The notes below the pieces were generated by a model that had not been told where the DNA came from, ran no database searches, and saw only the letters and a list, made by a program, of their open reading frames with translations. From JBJHCA01 sp050485785 (lineage in GTDB: Bacteria; Bacteroidota; Bacteroidia; Chitinophagales; Saprospiraceae), in the NCBI GenBank assembly GCA_050485785.1, contig JBJHCA010000020.1, positions 1 through 41,724 on the forward strand: DNA of 41,724 nucleotides, given 5' to 3'. The translations under genes and the position numbers were made by a program. The first letter of the stretch is position 1. Every line of letters starts with the position of its first letter. This document shows, one piece after another, positions 7,741-14,285 of the stretch.

Positions 7741-7974
7741 ATGGGAAAATCAGTTTTTTATCACGCCGGTTGTCCGGTGTGTGTTAGTGCCGAAACAGAA
7801 ATTCTGAATCTGGTAAACAGAGATCAGGTGGAAGTTGTCCATCTGGGCGAAGACCGTGCGAGGATAGCCGAAGCCGAGCGGGCAGGCGTTCAATCGGTGC
7901 CGGCATTGGTAACGCCCGGAGGGCAGGTGCTGCACATCAACTTTGGGGCTTCCATGCAGGATGTTAAAGGGTAG
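7741..7974 (+). CDS. Small thioredoxin/glutaredoxin-like protein
   Basis: With the ATG at 7741 the protein is 77 residues: an opening strand, VFYHAGCPVC with Cys11 and Cys14 as the redox pair, a helix, VEVVHLGE as the second strand, and SVPALVTPGGQ with the cis-Pro loop (VPA) that thioredoxin folds share. This is a minimal glutaredoxin-sized domain with no signal peptide, so it should act in the cytoplasm. Earlier ATGs at 7705 and 7735 are less likely because of the promoter box at 7695-7702. It is followed by a DUF2024 gene and a MarR regulator on the same strand; all three proteins have CxxC motifs, suggesting a linked redox or metal-related role. The substrate is unknown. Confidence 0.75.
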   Translation: MGKSVFYHAGCPVCVSAETEILNLVNRDQVEVVHLGEDRARIAEAERAGVQSVPALVTPGGQVLHINFGASMQDVKG

Positions 7975-7985
7975 ATTTGTGGTTT

Positions 7986-8009
7986 CCGCCGGAGCCTCTG
8001 CTCCGGCGG
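7986..8009 (+). terminator. Perfect 9-bp GC-rich hairpin between the Trx-like and DUF2024 genes
   Basis: CCGCCGGAG pairs exactly with CTCCGGCGG around the six-base loop CCTCTG, 12 bases after the stop of the Trx-like gene. The following bases, TTAACTTTAAT, are only partly T-rich, so it could be a leaky terminator. A TAGATTTG box at 7972-7979 would start transcription right at the hairpin, so it could instead be a 5'-end stabilising hairpin of the DUF2024-MarR transcript. Confidence 0.5.
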
Positions 8010-8038
8010 TTAACTTTAATGGACGGTAAAATCATGCA

Positions 8039-8452
8039 ATGCGATTAGCGATTTGGGATACCTATGTAAGCAGGGATGATGGCTCGGTGCTGCATTTTGA
8101 TGTAGTAGTTCCTGAGTCCCATTCCAATTGGGCTGAAGTGCTTAAAGCAGCCTGCGGGTATGCAGCCGGGCGTGGTATACCCGATGTGCGGGTAACCGCT
8201 GAAGAATGCCGCTTTTGTCATTGGGAAGATCCTGATCCCGTACATCTGGATGCCATCAATGAGCATGGATTTGCCATTATTCCGCTCGAAGATATACCGG
8301 CCGAATTGCCTGAGCAACCAACAAGACGCGAAATGATCTTACATTTGCGTGGGCACTATCCTCAATACCGATTTGCCGATTTCAGGCAGGTTAGTACGGA
8401 ACAGGTGCTGCAAAGGATCAAGGAGGTCGGCCATGGACAACAATCCGTTTAA
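8039..8452 (+). CDS. DUF2024 family protein with a C-terminal extension
   Basis: The protein is 137 residues. The first 90 match the DUF2024 pattern as I know it: an N-terminal WDTYV, a HFDVVVP strand, then EECRFCHWED, with Cys57, Cys60 and His61, and GFAIIPLEDI near the end. The family is of unknown function; its conserved C-x2-C-H could bind a metal. Residues 95-137 (TRREMILHLRGHYPQYRF and on) go beyond the usual length. The MarR gene begins inside its last 20 bases, so the two are translated together. An ATG at 8034 is out of frame. A weak TAACTTTA box lies at 8011-8018. Confidence 0.8.
   Translation: MRLAIWDTYVSRDDGSVLHFDVVVPESHSNWAEVLKAACGYAAGRGIPDVRVTAEECRFCHWEDPDPVHLDAINEHGFAIIPLEDIPAELPEQPTRREMILHLRGHYPQYRFADFRQVSTEQVLQRIKEVGHGQQSV
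8421..8426 (+). promoter_or_regulatory. Strong Shine-Dalgarno AGGAGG for the MarR gene
   Basis: A full AGGAGG lies inside the DUF2024 coding sequence, six bases before the ATG at 8433. Bacteroidota genes rarely carry such strong sites, so it supports 8433 as the start in preference to the in-frame upstream codon at 8349. Confidence 0.7.
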
Positions 8453-9047
8453 TCCAGAAGACCAGCATTACCACACCGGTTATAAAGTGGTGGCAGCGTT
8501 GGAGCGCATAGCCCAAACGTTCAGGGTAATGCTGTGGGATGCCTGCAAGGATTGGGGCTTAAGCCCTATCCAGTGGCAGATGCTCATTTTTATGCGCCAT
8601 CATGGCCCCGCTAAGCGGAAGGTAGGTCACCTGGCTGCGGAGTTTAATCTGACTAAAGCCACCATCAGCGACAGCATCCGCGTACTTGAGAAAAAGGGTC
8701 TCATCAGCCGGATTGCCGAACCGGGGGACTCCCGCAGCAGCGTGCTGCATCTCACTCCGGAGGGCGAAAGGGTTTCTGCACATGCGGTGCAATATGCCTC
8801 CAGACTGTTGGATCAGGTTGTCACATTGCCGGCAGATGATCAGGCCCGGTTGCTCCACTCGCTGCTTGAATTGATAGCCCGGCTTAACCAAACAGGGGTT
8901 ATTGCCGTTCAGCGAATGTGCTTTACCTGTGTTCATTACAGAAAAGGCTATAATGAACACGCGCATTATTGCTCCTTGATGGGTACTGCACTTCAATCCG
9001 CTGAACTCAGGATTGACTGCCCTGAACATGAATTGGCGGGTCAATAG
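8433..9047 (+). CDS. MarR family transcriptional regulator with a C-terminal four-Cys domain
   Basis: The protein is 204 residues. Residues about 15-155 are a MarR winged helix: LSPIQWQMLIFMRHHG, VGHLAAEFNLTKATISDS (recognition helix) and VLEKKGLISRIAEPGDSRS (the wing with its Asp/Arg), then a C-terminal dimer helix. Beyond it lies a tail that ordinary MarR proteins lack: CFTC at 163-166, HAHYC with Cys180, and RIDCPEHE with Cys196, giving C-x2-C-x13-C-x15-C plus several His. That arrangement could bind zinc or an Fe-S cluster and make the regulator metal- or redox-responsive. It overlaps the DUF2024 gene by 20 bases and probably controls this operon. MarR fold is clear; the sensing role is inference. 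Confidence 0.88.
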   Translation: MDNNPFNPEDQHYHTGYKVVAALERIAQTFRVMLWDACKDWGLSPIQWQMLIFMRHHGPAKRKVGHLAAEFNLTKATISDSIRVLEKKGLISRIAEPGDSRSSVLHLTPEGERVSAHAVQYASRLLDQVVTLPADDQARLLHSLLELIARLNQTGVIAVQRMCFTCVHYRKGYNEHAHYCSLMGTALQSAELRIDCPEHELAGQ

Positions 9048-9130
9048 CAGGCATCAGTCTGTAAGGCCGGCAGGGAACAATGATATGTAGCGCACCGGCC
9101 ACACAAAAAGTGATCAAAAATCATTAACCA

Positions 9131-10078
9131 CTAATGCTTGGGAATGGTAAAGAAAAATGTACTGCCTTCTCCGGGTTTTGACTTCACCCATACTTCTCCG
9201 CCTAAAATTTCAACGATCTTTTTTACGGTAGTGAGTCCGATTCCCGAGCCCCTGTGTCGCTCCTTGCCTTGAAGGCGCTGGAATATGACGAATATCTTTT
9301 CGTAGTAATCTTCCTCAATGCCGATGCCGTTGTCATTGACGGAAAACAGCCACTTCCTGCCGTGGTCGGTGGCGTTGGCTGTAATTTTGGGCGGCACACC
9401 CGGGCGGCTGTATTGCAGAGCATTGCCAATCAGGTTGCTGAACACCTGTATCATGAGGTTTGGATGTGCTCGGATGGAAGGCAATGTTGCCCACGAAACC
9501 CGGGCACCGGTGTTGGCTATCAGTTCGCGGTGTATGGCAACTACTTCTTCCAAAACTTCATTCAGGTCTACAGCTTGTGTTTCGGTTTGTGGTTTGGACA
9601 CCCGGGAGAGCTCGAGCAGATCAAGAATGATTTGCCGCATCTGCTTGGCGCCGTTCACGGCAAACCCTATGTAGGTTTTGCCCTTGTCGTCCAGCACGTC
9701 TGAGTACTTGTTTTCGAGATGCGACAGGAAGCTGGTAATATTTCTCAGGGGTTCCTGCAGATCATGCGAGGCGATAAAAGCGAACTGCTCCAGTTCTTCA
9801 TTGGAAGCCTTTAACTTTTCGGATTGTACTTTCAGCTCTTCATTGAGATTTTCAAGCTGTACCATTTTTTGATTCAGGGCTATGTAATACTGCCGTATCA
9901 GGAAATAGAGTATCACAGCCGTGGAAAACACGTAAAAAAGCCCTTTGGCGGTCTGAAAGAAGCTGAACTGTGATTGCTGATGTTCATTGACTATCAATAG
10001 CAGTATACTGTCGCTAACCAGTATCCAAAACACACCTATCACCAGGTAGATCAGTGTTATTCTCAATGGTGAAAACAT
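9131..10078 (-). CDS. Membrane-bound sensor histidine kinase
   Basis: The kinase is 315 residues with the ATG at 10078; a TTG at 10090 would add four. Two transmembrane helices (about 8-30 and 42-62) enclose a short loop, followed by a coiled coil (about 66-98, rich in Glu, Leu and Lys). The HisKA box FIASHDLQEPLRNI has His105. The HATPase_c domain shows the N box (FSNLIGNALQYS), G1 (DNGIGI), G2 (GSGIGLTTVKKIV) and GEGSTFFFTIP. There is no PAS domain, so the signal is probably read by the membrane part. No response regulator gene is adjacent, making it an orphan kinase. It converges on the MarR gene. Confidence 0.9.
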   Translation of the reverse strand: MFSPLRITLIYLVIGVFWILVSDSILLLIVNEHQQSQFSFFQTAKGLFYVFSTAVILYFLIRQYYIALNQKMVQLENLNEELKVQSEKLKASNEELEQFAFIASHDLQEPLRNITSFLSHLENKYSDVLDDKGKTYIGFAVNGAKQMRQIILDLLELSRVSKPQTETQAVDLNEVLEEVVAIHRELIANTGARVSWATLPSIRAHPNLMIQVFSNLIGNALQYSRPGVPPKITANATDHGRKWLFSVNDNGIGIEEDYYEKIFVIFQRLQGKERHRGSGIGLTTVKKIVEILGGEVWVKSKPGEGSTFFFTIPKH

Positions 10079-10352
10079 AATCCTGCCCAAGTTGGATTCC
10101 GGGCTAAAACTAAAAAAAAATTTACTCCTTTACACTGTTACGCTATTGTTTTTTGGCTATAACGAGTACTTATCTCTGTTTGTGCAGAAAAATTTCATGA
10201 TGCTGTCTAAGCTATGGATACCATCAATGAAGTTTTCAACAATGTGTATTGTATTGTATTCAAGATTTACAGTTCCCCGGCCAGAATATTGTTCGAAGCC
10301 TGTAGCAGCAAATATGGTATTCAGGGATCAAACCCTGACTTCAGGGTTCAGG

Positions 10353-11345
10353 TTACACCAAAAGCTCATTGCCGTAGTACTCCAGGATGTTGTTGAGTAC
10401 CTGATGGATTTTTTCCGGCTCATCCGCACTCACCAGTTCAGTTCTGAAGGGTTTTACATTTTGAAATCCGCGGAAGTAACTGGTATAATGCCGGCGCATT
10501 TCCAGTATGCCAAGTGTGCGGCCTTTCCAGGCTATGGAGAAATCCAGGTGCCTCCTTACGGCATCCACGCGTTCTTCTACGGTAGGAGGTTCCAGTAACT
10601 GCCCGGTTTCGAAATAGTGCCTGATCTCCCTGAAAATCCAGGGGTAGCCGATGCTGGCCCGGCCTATCATGATTCCGTCAACGCCATAGCGGTTTTTGTA
10701 TTCAAGCGCCTTTTGGGGTGAATCAATATCACCATTGCCGAATACCGGGATGCTGATACGCGGGTTCTCTTTTACCCGGGCAATGTGTGACCAGTCAGCT
10801 TCTCCCTTGTACATCTGGGCACGGGTGCGTCCATGGATACTTATGGCCTGTATACCTACATCTTGTAGCCGTTCGGCTACCTCTTCAATAAAGATGGTAT
10901 CGTGGTCCCAACCCAAGCGGGTTTTTACGGTAACCGGCTTACCGGTACTGCGAACCACGGCATCTGTTAGGGATACCATTTTGTTGATGTCGCGCAAAAT
11001 TCCGGCTCCGGCCATTTTGCATACCACTTTTTTTACCGGGCAGCCGTAGTTAATGTCGATAATTTCAGGGTCGGCAGCTTCCACTATTTCCGTAGCGCGC
11101 ATCATCGAGTCGTACTCTGCACCAAAAATCTGAATCCCAATCGGACGCTCGTAGTCGTAAATGTCCAGTTTCTGCACACTTTTGTCGGCATCGCGGATCA
11201 GGCCCTCAACCGAGATAAACTCGGTAAACATCAGGTCACAACCCTGCTCCTTGCACAATGCGCGAAAAGGCGGATCACTCACGTCCTCCATAGGCGCAAG
11301 CAATAAGGGAAATTCTCCTAATTTTACCGGACCAACTTCAACCAT
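10353..11345 (-). CDS. dusB: tRNA-dihydrouridine synthase, DusB-type
   Basis: This is a 330-residue flavin enzyme that reduces uridine to dihydrouridine in the tRNA D-loop, using NADPH. The TIM-barrel N-terminus has PLLLAPMEDVSDPPFR (FMN site), then INYGCPVKKV with the catalytic Cys and AGAGILRD. Later come TVKTRLGWD, SIHGRTRAQMYKG and VFGNGDI, which bind phosphate and RNA, and MIGRASIGYPWIF. A helical RNA-binding domain follows at about 250-330. An in-frame start at 11372 exists, but a perfect TACCTTTG box at 11370-11377 covers it, so I use the ATG at 11345, which gives a usual DusB start. No partner gene shares its transcript. Confidence 0.93.
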   Translation of the reverse strand: MVEVGPVKLGEFPLLLAPMEDVSDPPFRALCKEQGCDLMFTEFISVEGLIRDADKSVQKLDIYDYERPIGIQIFGAEYDSMMRATEIVEAADPEIIDINYGCPVKKVVCKMAGAGILRDINKMVSLTDAVVRSTGKPVTVKTRLGWDHDTIFIEEVAERLQDVGIQAISIHGRTRAQMYKGEADWSHIARVKENPRISIPVFGNGDIDSPQKALEYKNRYGVDGIMIGRASIGYPWIFREIRHYFETGQLLEPPTVEERVDAVRRHLDFSIAWKGRTLGILEMRRHYTSYFRGFQNVKPFRTELVSADEPEKIHQVLNNILEYYGNELLV

Positions 11346-11369
11346 GACCTGTGTGCAGATGAACCGCCG

Positions 11370-11377
11370 CAAAGGTA
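11370..11377 (-). promoter_or_regulatory. Bacteroidota -7 promoter box of dusB (TACCTTTG)
   Basis: The minus-strand TACCTTTG is a perfect match and would start transcription at about 11364, leaving a leader of about 19 nt before the ATG at 11345. A TTTA sits 21 bases upstream as a weak -33. It excludes the longer dusB reading frame. Confidence 0.65.
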
Positions 11378-11383
11378 ATGTAA

Positions 11384-12349
11384 ATGCCCGATATGGATAA
11401 ACCCGGTACTTTCTCTTCGATCATCATGCGTTTTTTACTGCTTATTCTGCTCATTGTGGCAGGGATGTTGGCGGGCTCAGGTCTGGCATTGCTGATTGCC
11501 GGAGTTTCCGGCTTGGATACGGGCATTTTGCATAATGCCGCCCTACTGGATTCAGCAGAAAGCCGCAATGTGTTCAGGAGTTTCATGATGATCAACCACT
11601 TGACCACTTTTATTATCCCCGCAATTGTTTTTGGTACCCTGGTCTACAGAAACCGGGTTTATAGTTTACTTGGTTTTGAGCATGGGCTTACGCTCCCGGT
11701 TTCGCTGGCCGGTATTGGGCTGATGCTGGTAATCTTCCCCTTTGTGATTTGGACGTACAGCATCAACAAAATGCTGTCATTACCGGCGTGGATGATGCAA
11801 CTTGAAGAAAGGGCAGCCGAGCTCACACAGGCCATGGTGGTCATGCATTCGCCATCTGAACTGGCTTTCAGCTTGTTGGTAATTGCCGTTATACCGTCTT
11901 TGGGCGAGGAATTGATATTCAGAGGGATCATTCAGCGCAATCTGGGTATGGTGATGAACAGGCATGTGGCAGTATGGCTTGGAGCCATAATTTTCAGTGC
12001 GGTTCACATGCAGTTTCACGGATTTGTACCCCGGATGGTACTGGGCCTGGCACTGGGATACATGTTTTTATACAGCGGAAATTTATGGCTACCCATCATC
12101 GGGCACTTTGTTAATAATGGTTTTCAGGTAGTGATGCATTACGCTTTTTTGCGTGAAATGTCGTCCATTGATATGGAGGCAGAACCCGGCATGCCTTTTA
12201 TGTATGCCATGCTGAGTTTAATGGCAGGCTTATTACTTTTGTGGTATATGGCCGTATCAAATGCTGACCGTCATTTGCCGCCGCTGAAACCTAAAAATAC
12301 CACAGATGTCCAGGCCGGAATGGGAGAAGATCTACACGGGAATCACTGA
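11384..12349 (+). CDS. CPBP family intramembrane metalloprotease (CAAX protease-like)
   Basis: The protein is 321 residues with about eight hydrophobic segments, starting at the ATG at 11384. The CPBP (Abi) signature is complete: GEELIFRG (motif 1, EExxxR) at about 174, SAVHMQFHGF (motif 2, the metal-binding His) and IGHFVNNGF (motif 3, H-x3-N). The family cleaves membrane-embedded substrates; bacterial members are linked to peptide-pheromone processing, immunity or envelope stress, but this one's substrate is unknown. It runs divergently from dusB, only about 40 bases away, and its end overlaps the DUF2007 gene by 44 bases, so it probably heads an operon running through cdsA and psd. Confidence 0.88.
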   Translation: MPDMDKPGTFSSIIMRFLLLILLIVAGMLAGSGLALLIAGVSGLDTGILHNAALLDSAESRNVFRSFMMINHLTTFIIPAIVFGTLVYRNRVYSLLGFEHGLTLPVSLAGIGLMLVIFPFVIWTYSINKMLSLPAWMMQLEERAAELTQAMVVMHSPSELAFSLLVIAVIPSLGEELIFRGIIQRNLGMVMNRHVAVWLGAIIFSAVHMQFHGFVPRMVLGLALGYMFLYSGNLWLPIIGHFVNNGFQVVMHYAFLREMSSIDMEAEPGMPFMYAMLSLMAGLLLLWYMAVSNADRHLPPLKPKNTTDVQAGMGEDLHGNH

Positions 12350-12530
12350 GTTTGAAGTTGAAATACTGCGCTCGATGCTTGAGGAGCACGAGATTCCTGC
12401 TATGGTACTCAACAAACAGGATTCAGTTTACAAAGTGATCGGATCGGTGGAATTGTATACTTTGCGTCCTTATGTGGTCAAGGCCATCAACCTGATCAGG
12501 AAGGCAACGGAAGAAGATGAAGATGAATAA
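12306..12530 (+). CDS. DUF2007 family small protein
   Basis: This 74-residue protein matches the DUF2007 pattern: a start strand KIYTG, then EFEVEILRSMLEEHEIPAMV (helix, and the turn where the family has G/E-I-P), and a second half ELYTLRPYVVKAINLIRKA ending in an acidic tail. The family is labelled putative signal-transducing and has a ferredoxin-like fold related to PII; no biochemical role is known to me. It is common in Bacteroidota immediately before cdsA. It overlaps the preceding protease gene by 44 bases in another frame and stops nine bases before the TTG of cdsA, so it is almost certainly co-transcribed with both. Confidence 0.8.
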   Translation: MSRPEWEKIYTGITEFEVEILRSMLEEHEIPAMVLNKQDSVYKVIGSVELYTLRPYVVKAINLIRKATEEDEDE

Positions 12531-12539
12531 ATTACTGCA

Positions 12540-13376
12540 TTGAAAGGATTGAGTAAACGCGTGATCACTGCCGGATTTTTTCTGGTCATTATGCTGGCCG
12601 GCATATTTGGCGGGCCCTATGCGTTTATCACATTGTTCAGTGTGATCACCGGATTGTGCCTTTACGAGTTTTTAGGCATGACCCTGATTGACGAAAACTA
12701 CCTGACTGCTTTTATCAGACGTGTTGCGGGCATTATTCTGGGCCTGGTCCCGCTTGAGCTGGTTTTTTTGCTGATGCGTTACGGCAATTTTGAGAACATT
12801 ACCATCATGGTGTTTGCAGTGTTTATTCCGCTGGTTTTTCTGATGTTTGTTTTTGAAATGTATAGTAAAACCCAGAAGCCTTTTGCCAACCTTGCCTTTA
12901 TTTTGATGGGAGTAGTGTACATCGGTATTCCCTTTGCCATGCTTAGTTATATTACCCTCTACCGCGGGTTTTATGACCCCAATATCGTTTTTGGTCTGCT
13001 GGCACTGGTATGGATGAATGATACCGGAGCCTATCTGGGAGGCAGCAAATTTGGTAAACACAAGCTTTTTCCTAGCATTTCACCCAAGAAAACCTGGGAA
13101 GGTTTCTTTTTTGGGGTGATGAGCACCGCGGTCACTGCCTATGCTGTTTGTATTCTGCTCCCCGGTGAGCTTTCGCTCACTAATTGGATGTTTCTAGCCG
13201 GGATCGTGATCATTTTCGGAACCATGGGTGACCTTGTTGAAAGTATGCTGAAACGCAGCGTGCAGGTGAAAGACAGCGGCAGGCTTTTGCCCGGACATGG
13301 CGGTGTCCTCGACCGGTTTGATGCATTTATTTTTATCCTCCCGTTTACCACAGCTTACTTATTTTTGATCCAATAA
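12540..13376 (+). CDS. cdsA: Phosphatidate cytidylyltransferase (CDP-diacylglycerol synthase)
   Basis: This 278-residue inner-membrane enzyme makes CDP-diacylglycerol from CTP and phosphatidic acid, the precursor of all phospholipids. It has about eight transmembrane helices. The family signature near the C-terminus is complete: MLKRSVQVKDSG, then LLPGHGGVLDRFDAF. The upstream MNDTGAYLGGSKFGKHKL with SPKKTWEG is the usual CTP-binding region. It starts with TTG at 12540, since the in-frame stop of DUF2007 is just before it and the next ATG would cut into the first helix. The psd gene follows by 11 bases; together they cover the first and last steps of the phosphatidylethanolamine branch, with pssA elsewhere. 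Confidence 0.93.
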   Translation: MKGLSKRVITAGFFLVIMLAGIFGGPYAFITLFSVITGLCLYEFLGMTLIDENYLTAFIRRVAGIILGLVPLELVFLLMRYGNFENITIMVFAVFIPLVFLMFVFEMYSKTQKPFANLAFILMGVVYIGIPFAMLSYITLYRGFYDPNIVFGLLALVWMNDTGAYLGGSKFGKHKLFPSISPKKTWEGFFFGVMSTAVTAYAVCILLPGELSLTNWMFLAGIVIIFGTMGDLVESMLKRSVQVKDSGRLLPGHGGVLDRFDAFIFILPFTTAYLFLIQ

Positions 13377-13387
13377 TTAACAACCGG

Positions 13388-14056
13388 ATGATTCTACGCA
13401 TACACCCCGAAGGCCGTAAATTCCTGACCATTCTCGGCACAGCATCGCTGGTCATTGTAATTGTGGTAGCTTTTTTTTGTACTACCTGGGCCGCATTGGC
13501 CGCCATGCCGCTAGCAGTCTTATTCCTGTTCTTTCTGCAGTTTTTCCGCAATCCCGTCAGAACCATTGCCGTGTCCGATAACCGGATAGTTTATGCCCCG
13601 GCTGATGGAAAAGTTGTGTCTATCGAGGAAGTAGACGAGCCGGAATGCCTGAATACCCGCTGCCTCATGATTTCTGTGTTCATGTCGCCTTTTAATGTTC
13701 ATGTCAACAGAGCTCCTGTCGGTGGTGAGGTGACTTACTTTCAATACCATCCGGGCAAATACCTGGCAGCCTGGCACCCAAAGTCAAGTACCGAAAATGA
13801 ACGCACTACCCTGGTTATCGATAACGAACAGGGCCGTATCCTGGTCAGGCAGGTGGCCGGTTTAGTGGCCCGAAGAATTGTTTGGTATATCAAACCCGGT
13901 CAGCAACTAAAACAAGGGCAGGAGTATGGTTTCATTAAATTCGGTTCCCGCGTGGATATCTATTTACCCCTGCATGCTGAAGTACTGGTTGCCGTCAACG
14001 ATACCGTAAAGGGCAACCTCACCCAACTGGCTCATGTAGACCGGCCTTCAGCCTAG
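13388..14056 (+). CDS. psd: Phosphatidylserine decarboxylase, short (type II) form
   Basis: This 222-residue enzyme converts phosphatidylserine to phosphatidylethanolamine at the inner membrane. A short N-terminal tail (IHPEG) precedes two hydrophobic segments at about 15-55. The PSD domain carries YAPADGKVVSIEE, FMSPFNVHVNRAPVGG (conserved His residues) and the self-cleavage site FIKFGSRVD, where Gly-Ser is cut to give the pyruvoyl group. Length fits the short Bacteroidota and archaeal form, not the 320-residue proteobacterial one. It follows cdsA by 11 bases and ends the operon. Confidence 0.92.
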   Translation: MILRIHPEGRKFLTILGTASLVIVIVVAFFCTTWAALAAMPLAVLFLFFLQFFRNPVRTIAVSDNRIVYAPADGKVVSIEEVDEPECLNTRCLMISVFMSPFNVHVNRAPVGGEVTYFQYHPGKYLAAWHPKSSTENERTTLVIDNEQGRILVRQVAGLVARRIVWYIKPGQQLKQGQEYGFIKFGSRVDIYLPLHAEVLVAVNDTVKGNLTQLAHVDRPSA

Positions 14057-14189
14057 ATTCCTGGGGAATAACAATTTTCTATGTTTTCCCTTTCCTCCTG
14101 TTCAGCGTTGGGATAACCCTGAACCTGAAAACTTCATGGCATGGGCAGACAGACATTATTATGGATCAAAGAACCCTGGCACCTTGCTG

Positions 14190-14223
14190 AAAAAAAAGAG
14201 CTGCGGGACTTTCCCCACAGCTC
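14190..14223 (-). terminator. Rho-independent terminator for the three-repeat T9SS protein
   Basis: On the minus strand, a hairpin with GAGCTG/CAGCTC at its base and a GGG/CCC inner stem is followed by eight T (seen as A at 14190-14197 on the plus strand). It lies about 63 bases after the stop at 14286 and matches the expected form of an intrinsic terminator. Confidence 0.75.
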
Positions 14224-14285
14224 AATAAATTTAGTTGCACAAAAAATTAGCTGATCTGAATCCTTAATCGAAAATTCCGTTCACT

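Noticed and set aside
9065..9100. GGCCGG...CCGGCC inverted repeat between the MarR and sensor kinase genes
   Set aside because: The loop would be 24 bases and no T-run follows, so a terminator is not convincing.
9254..9703. Plus-strand open frame of 149 codons
   Set aside because: It lies entirely antisense to the HATPase and HisKA regions of the sensor kinase, which carry all the expected motifs.
10092..10598. Plus-strand open frame of 168 codons
   Set aside because: It overlaps 246 bases of the well-supported dusB 3' end on the other strand, its second half is the antisense of conserved dusB codons, and its composition does not look like a protein family.
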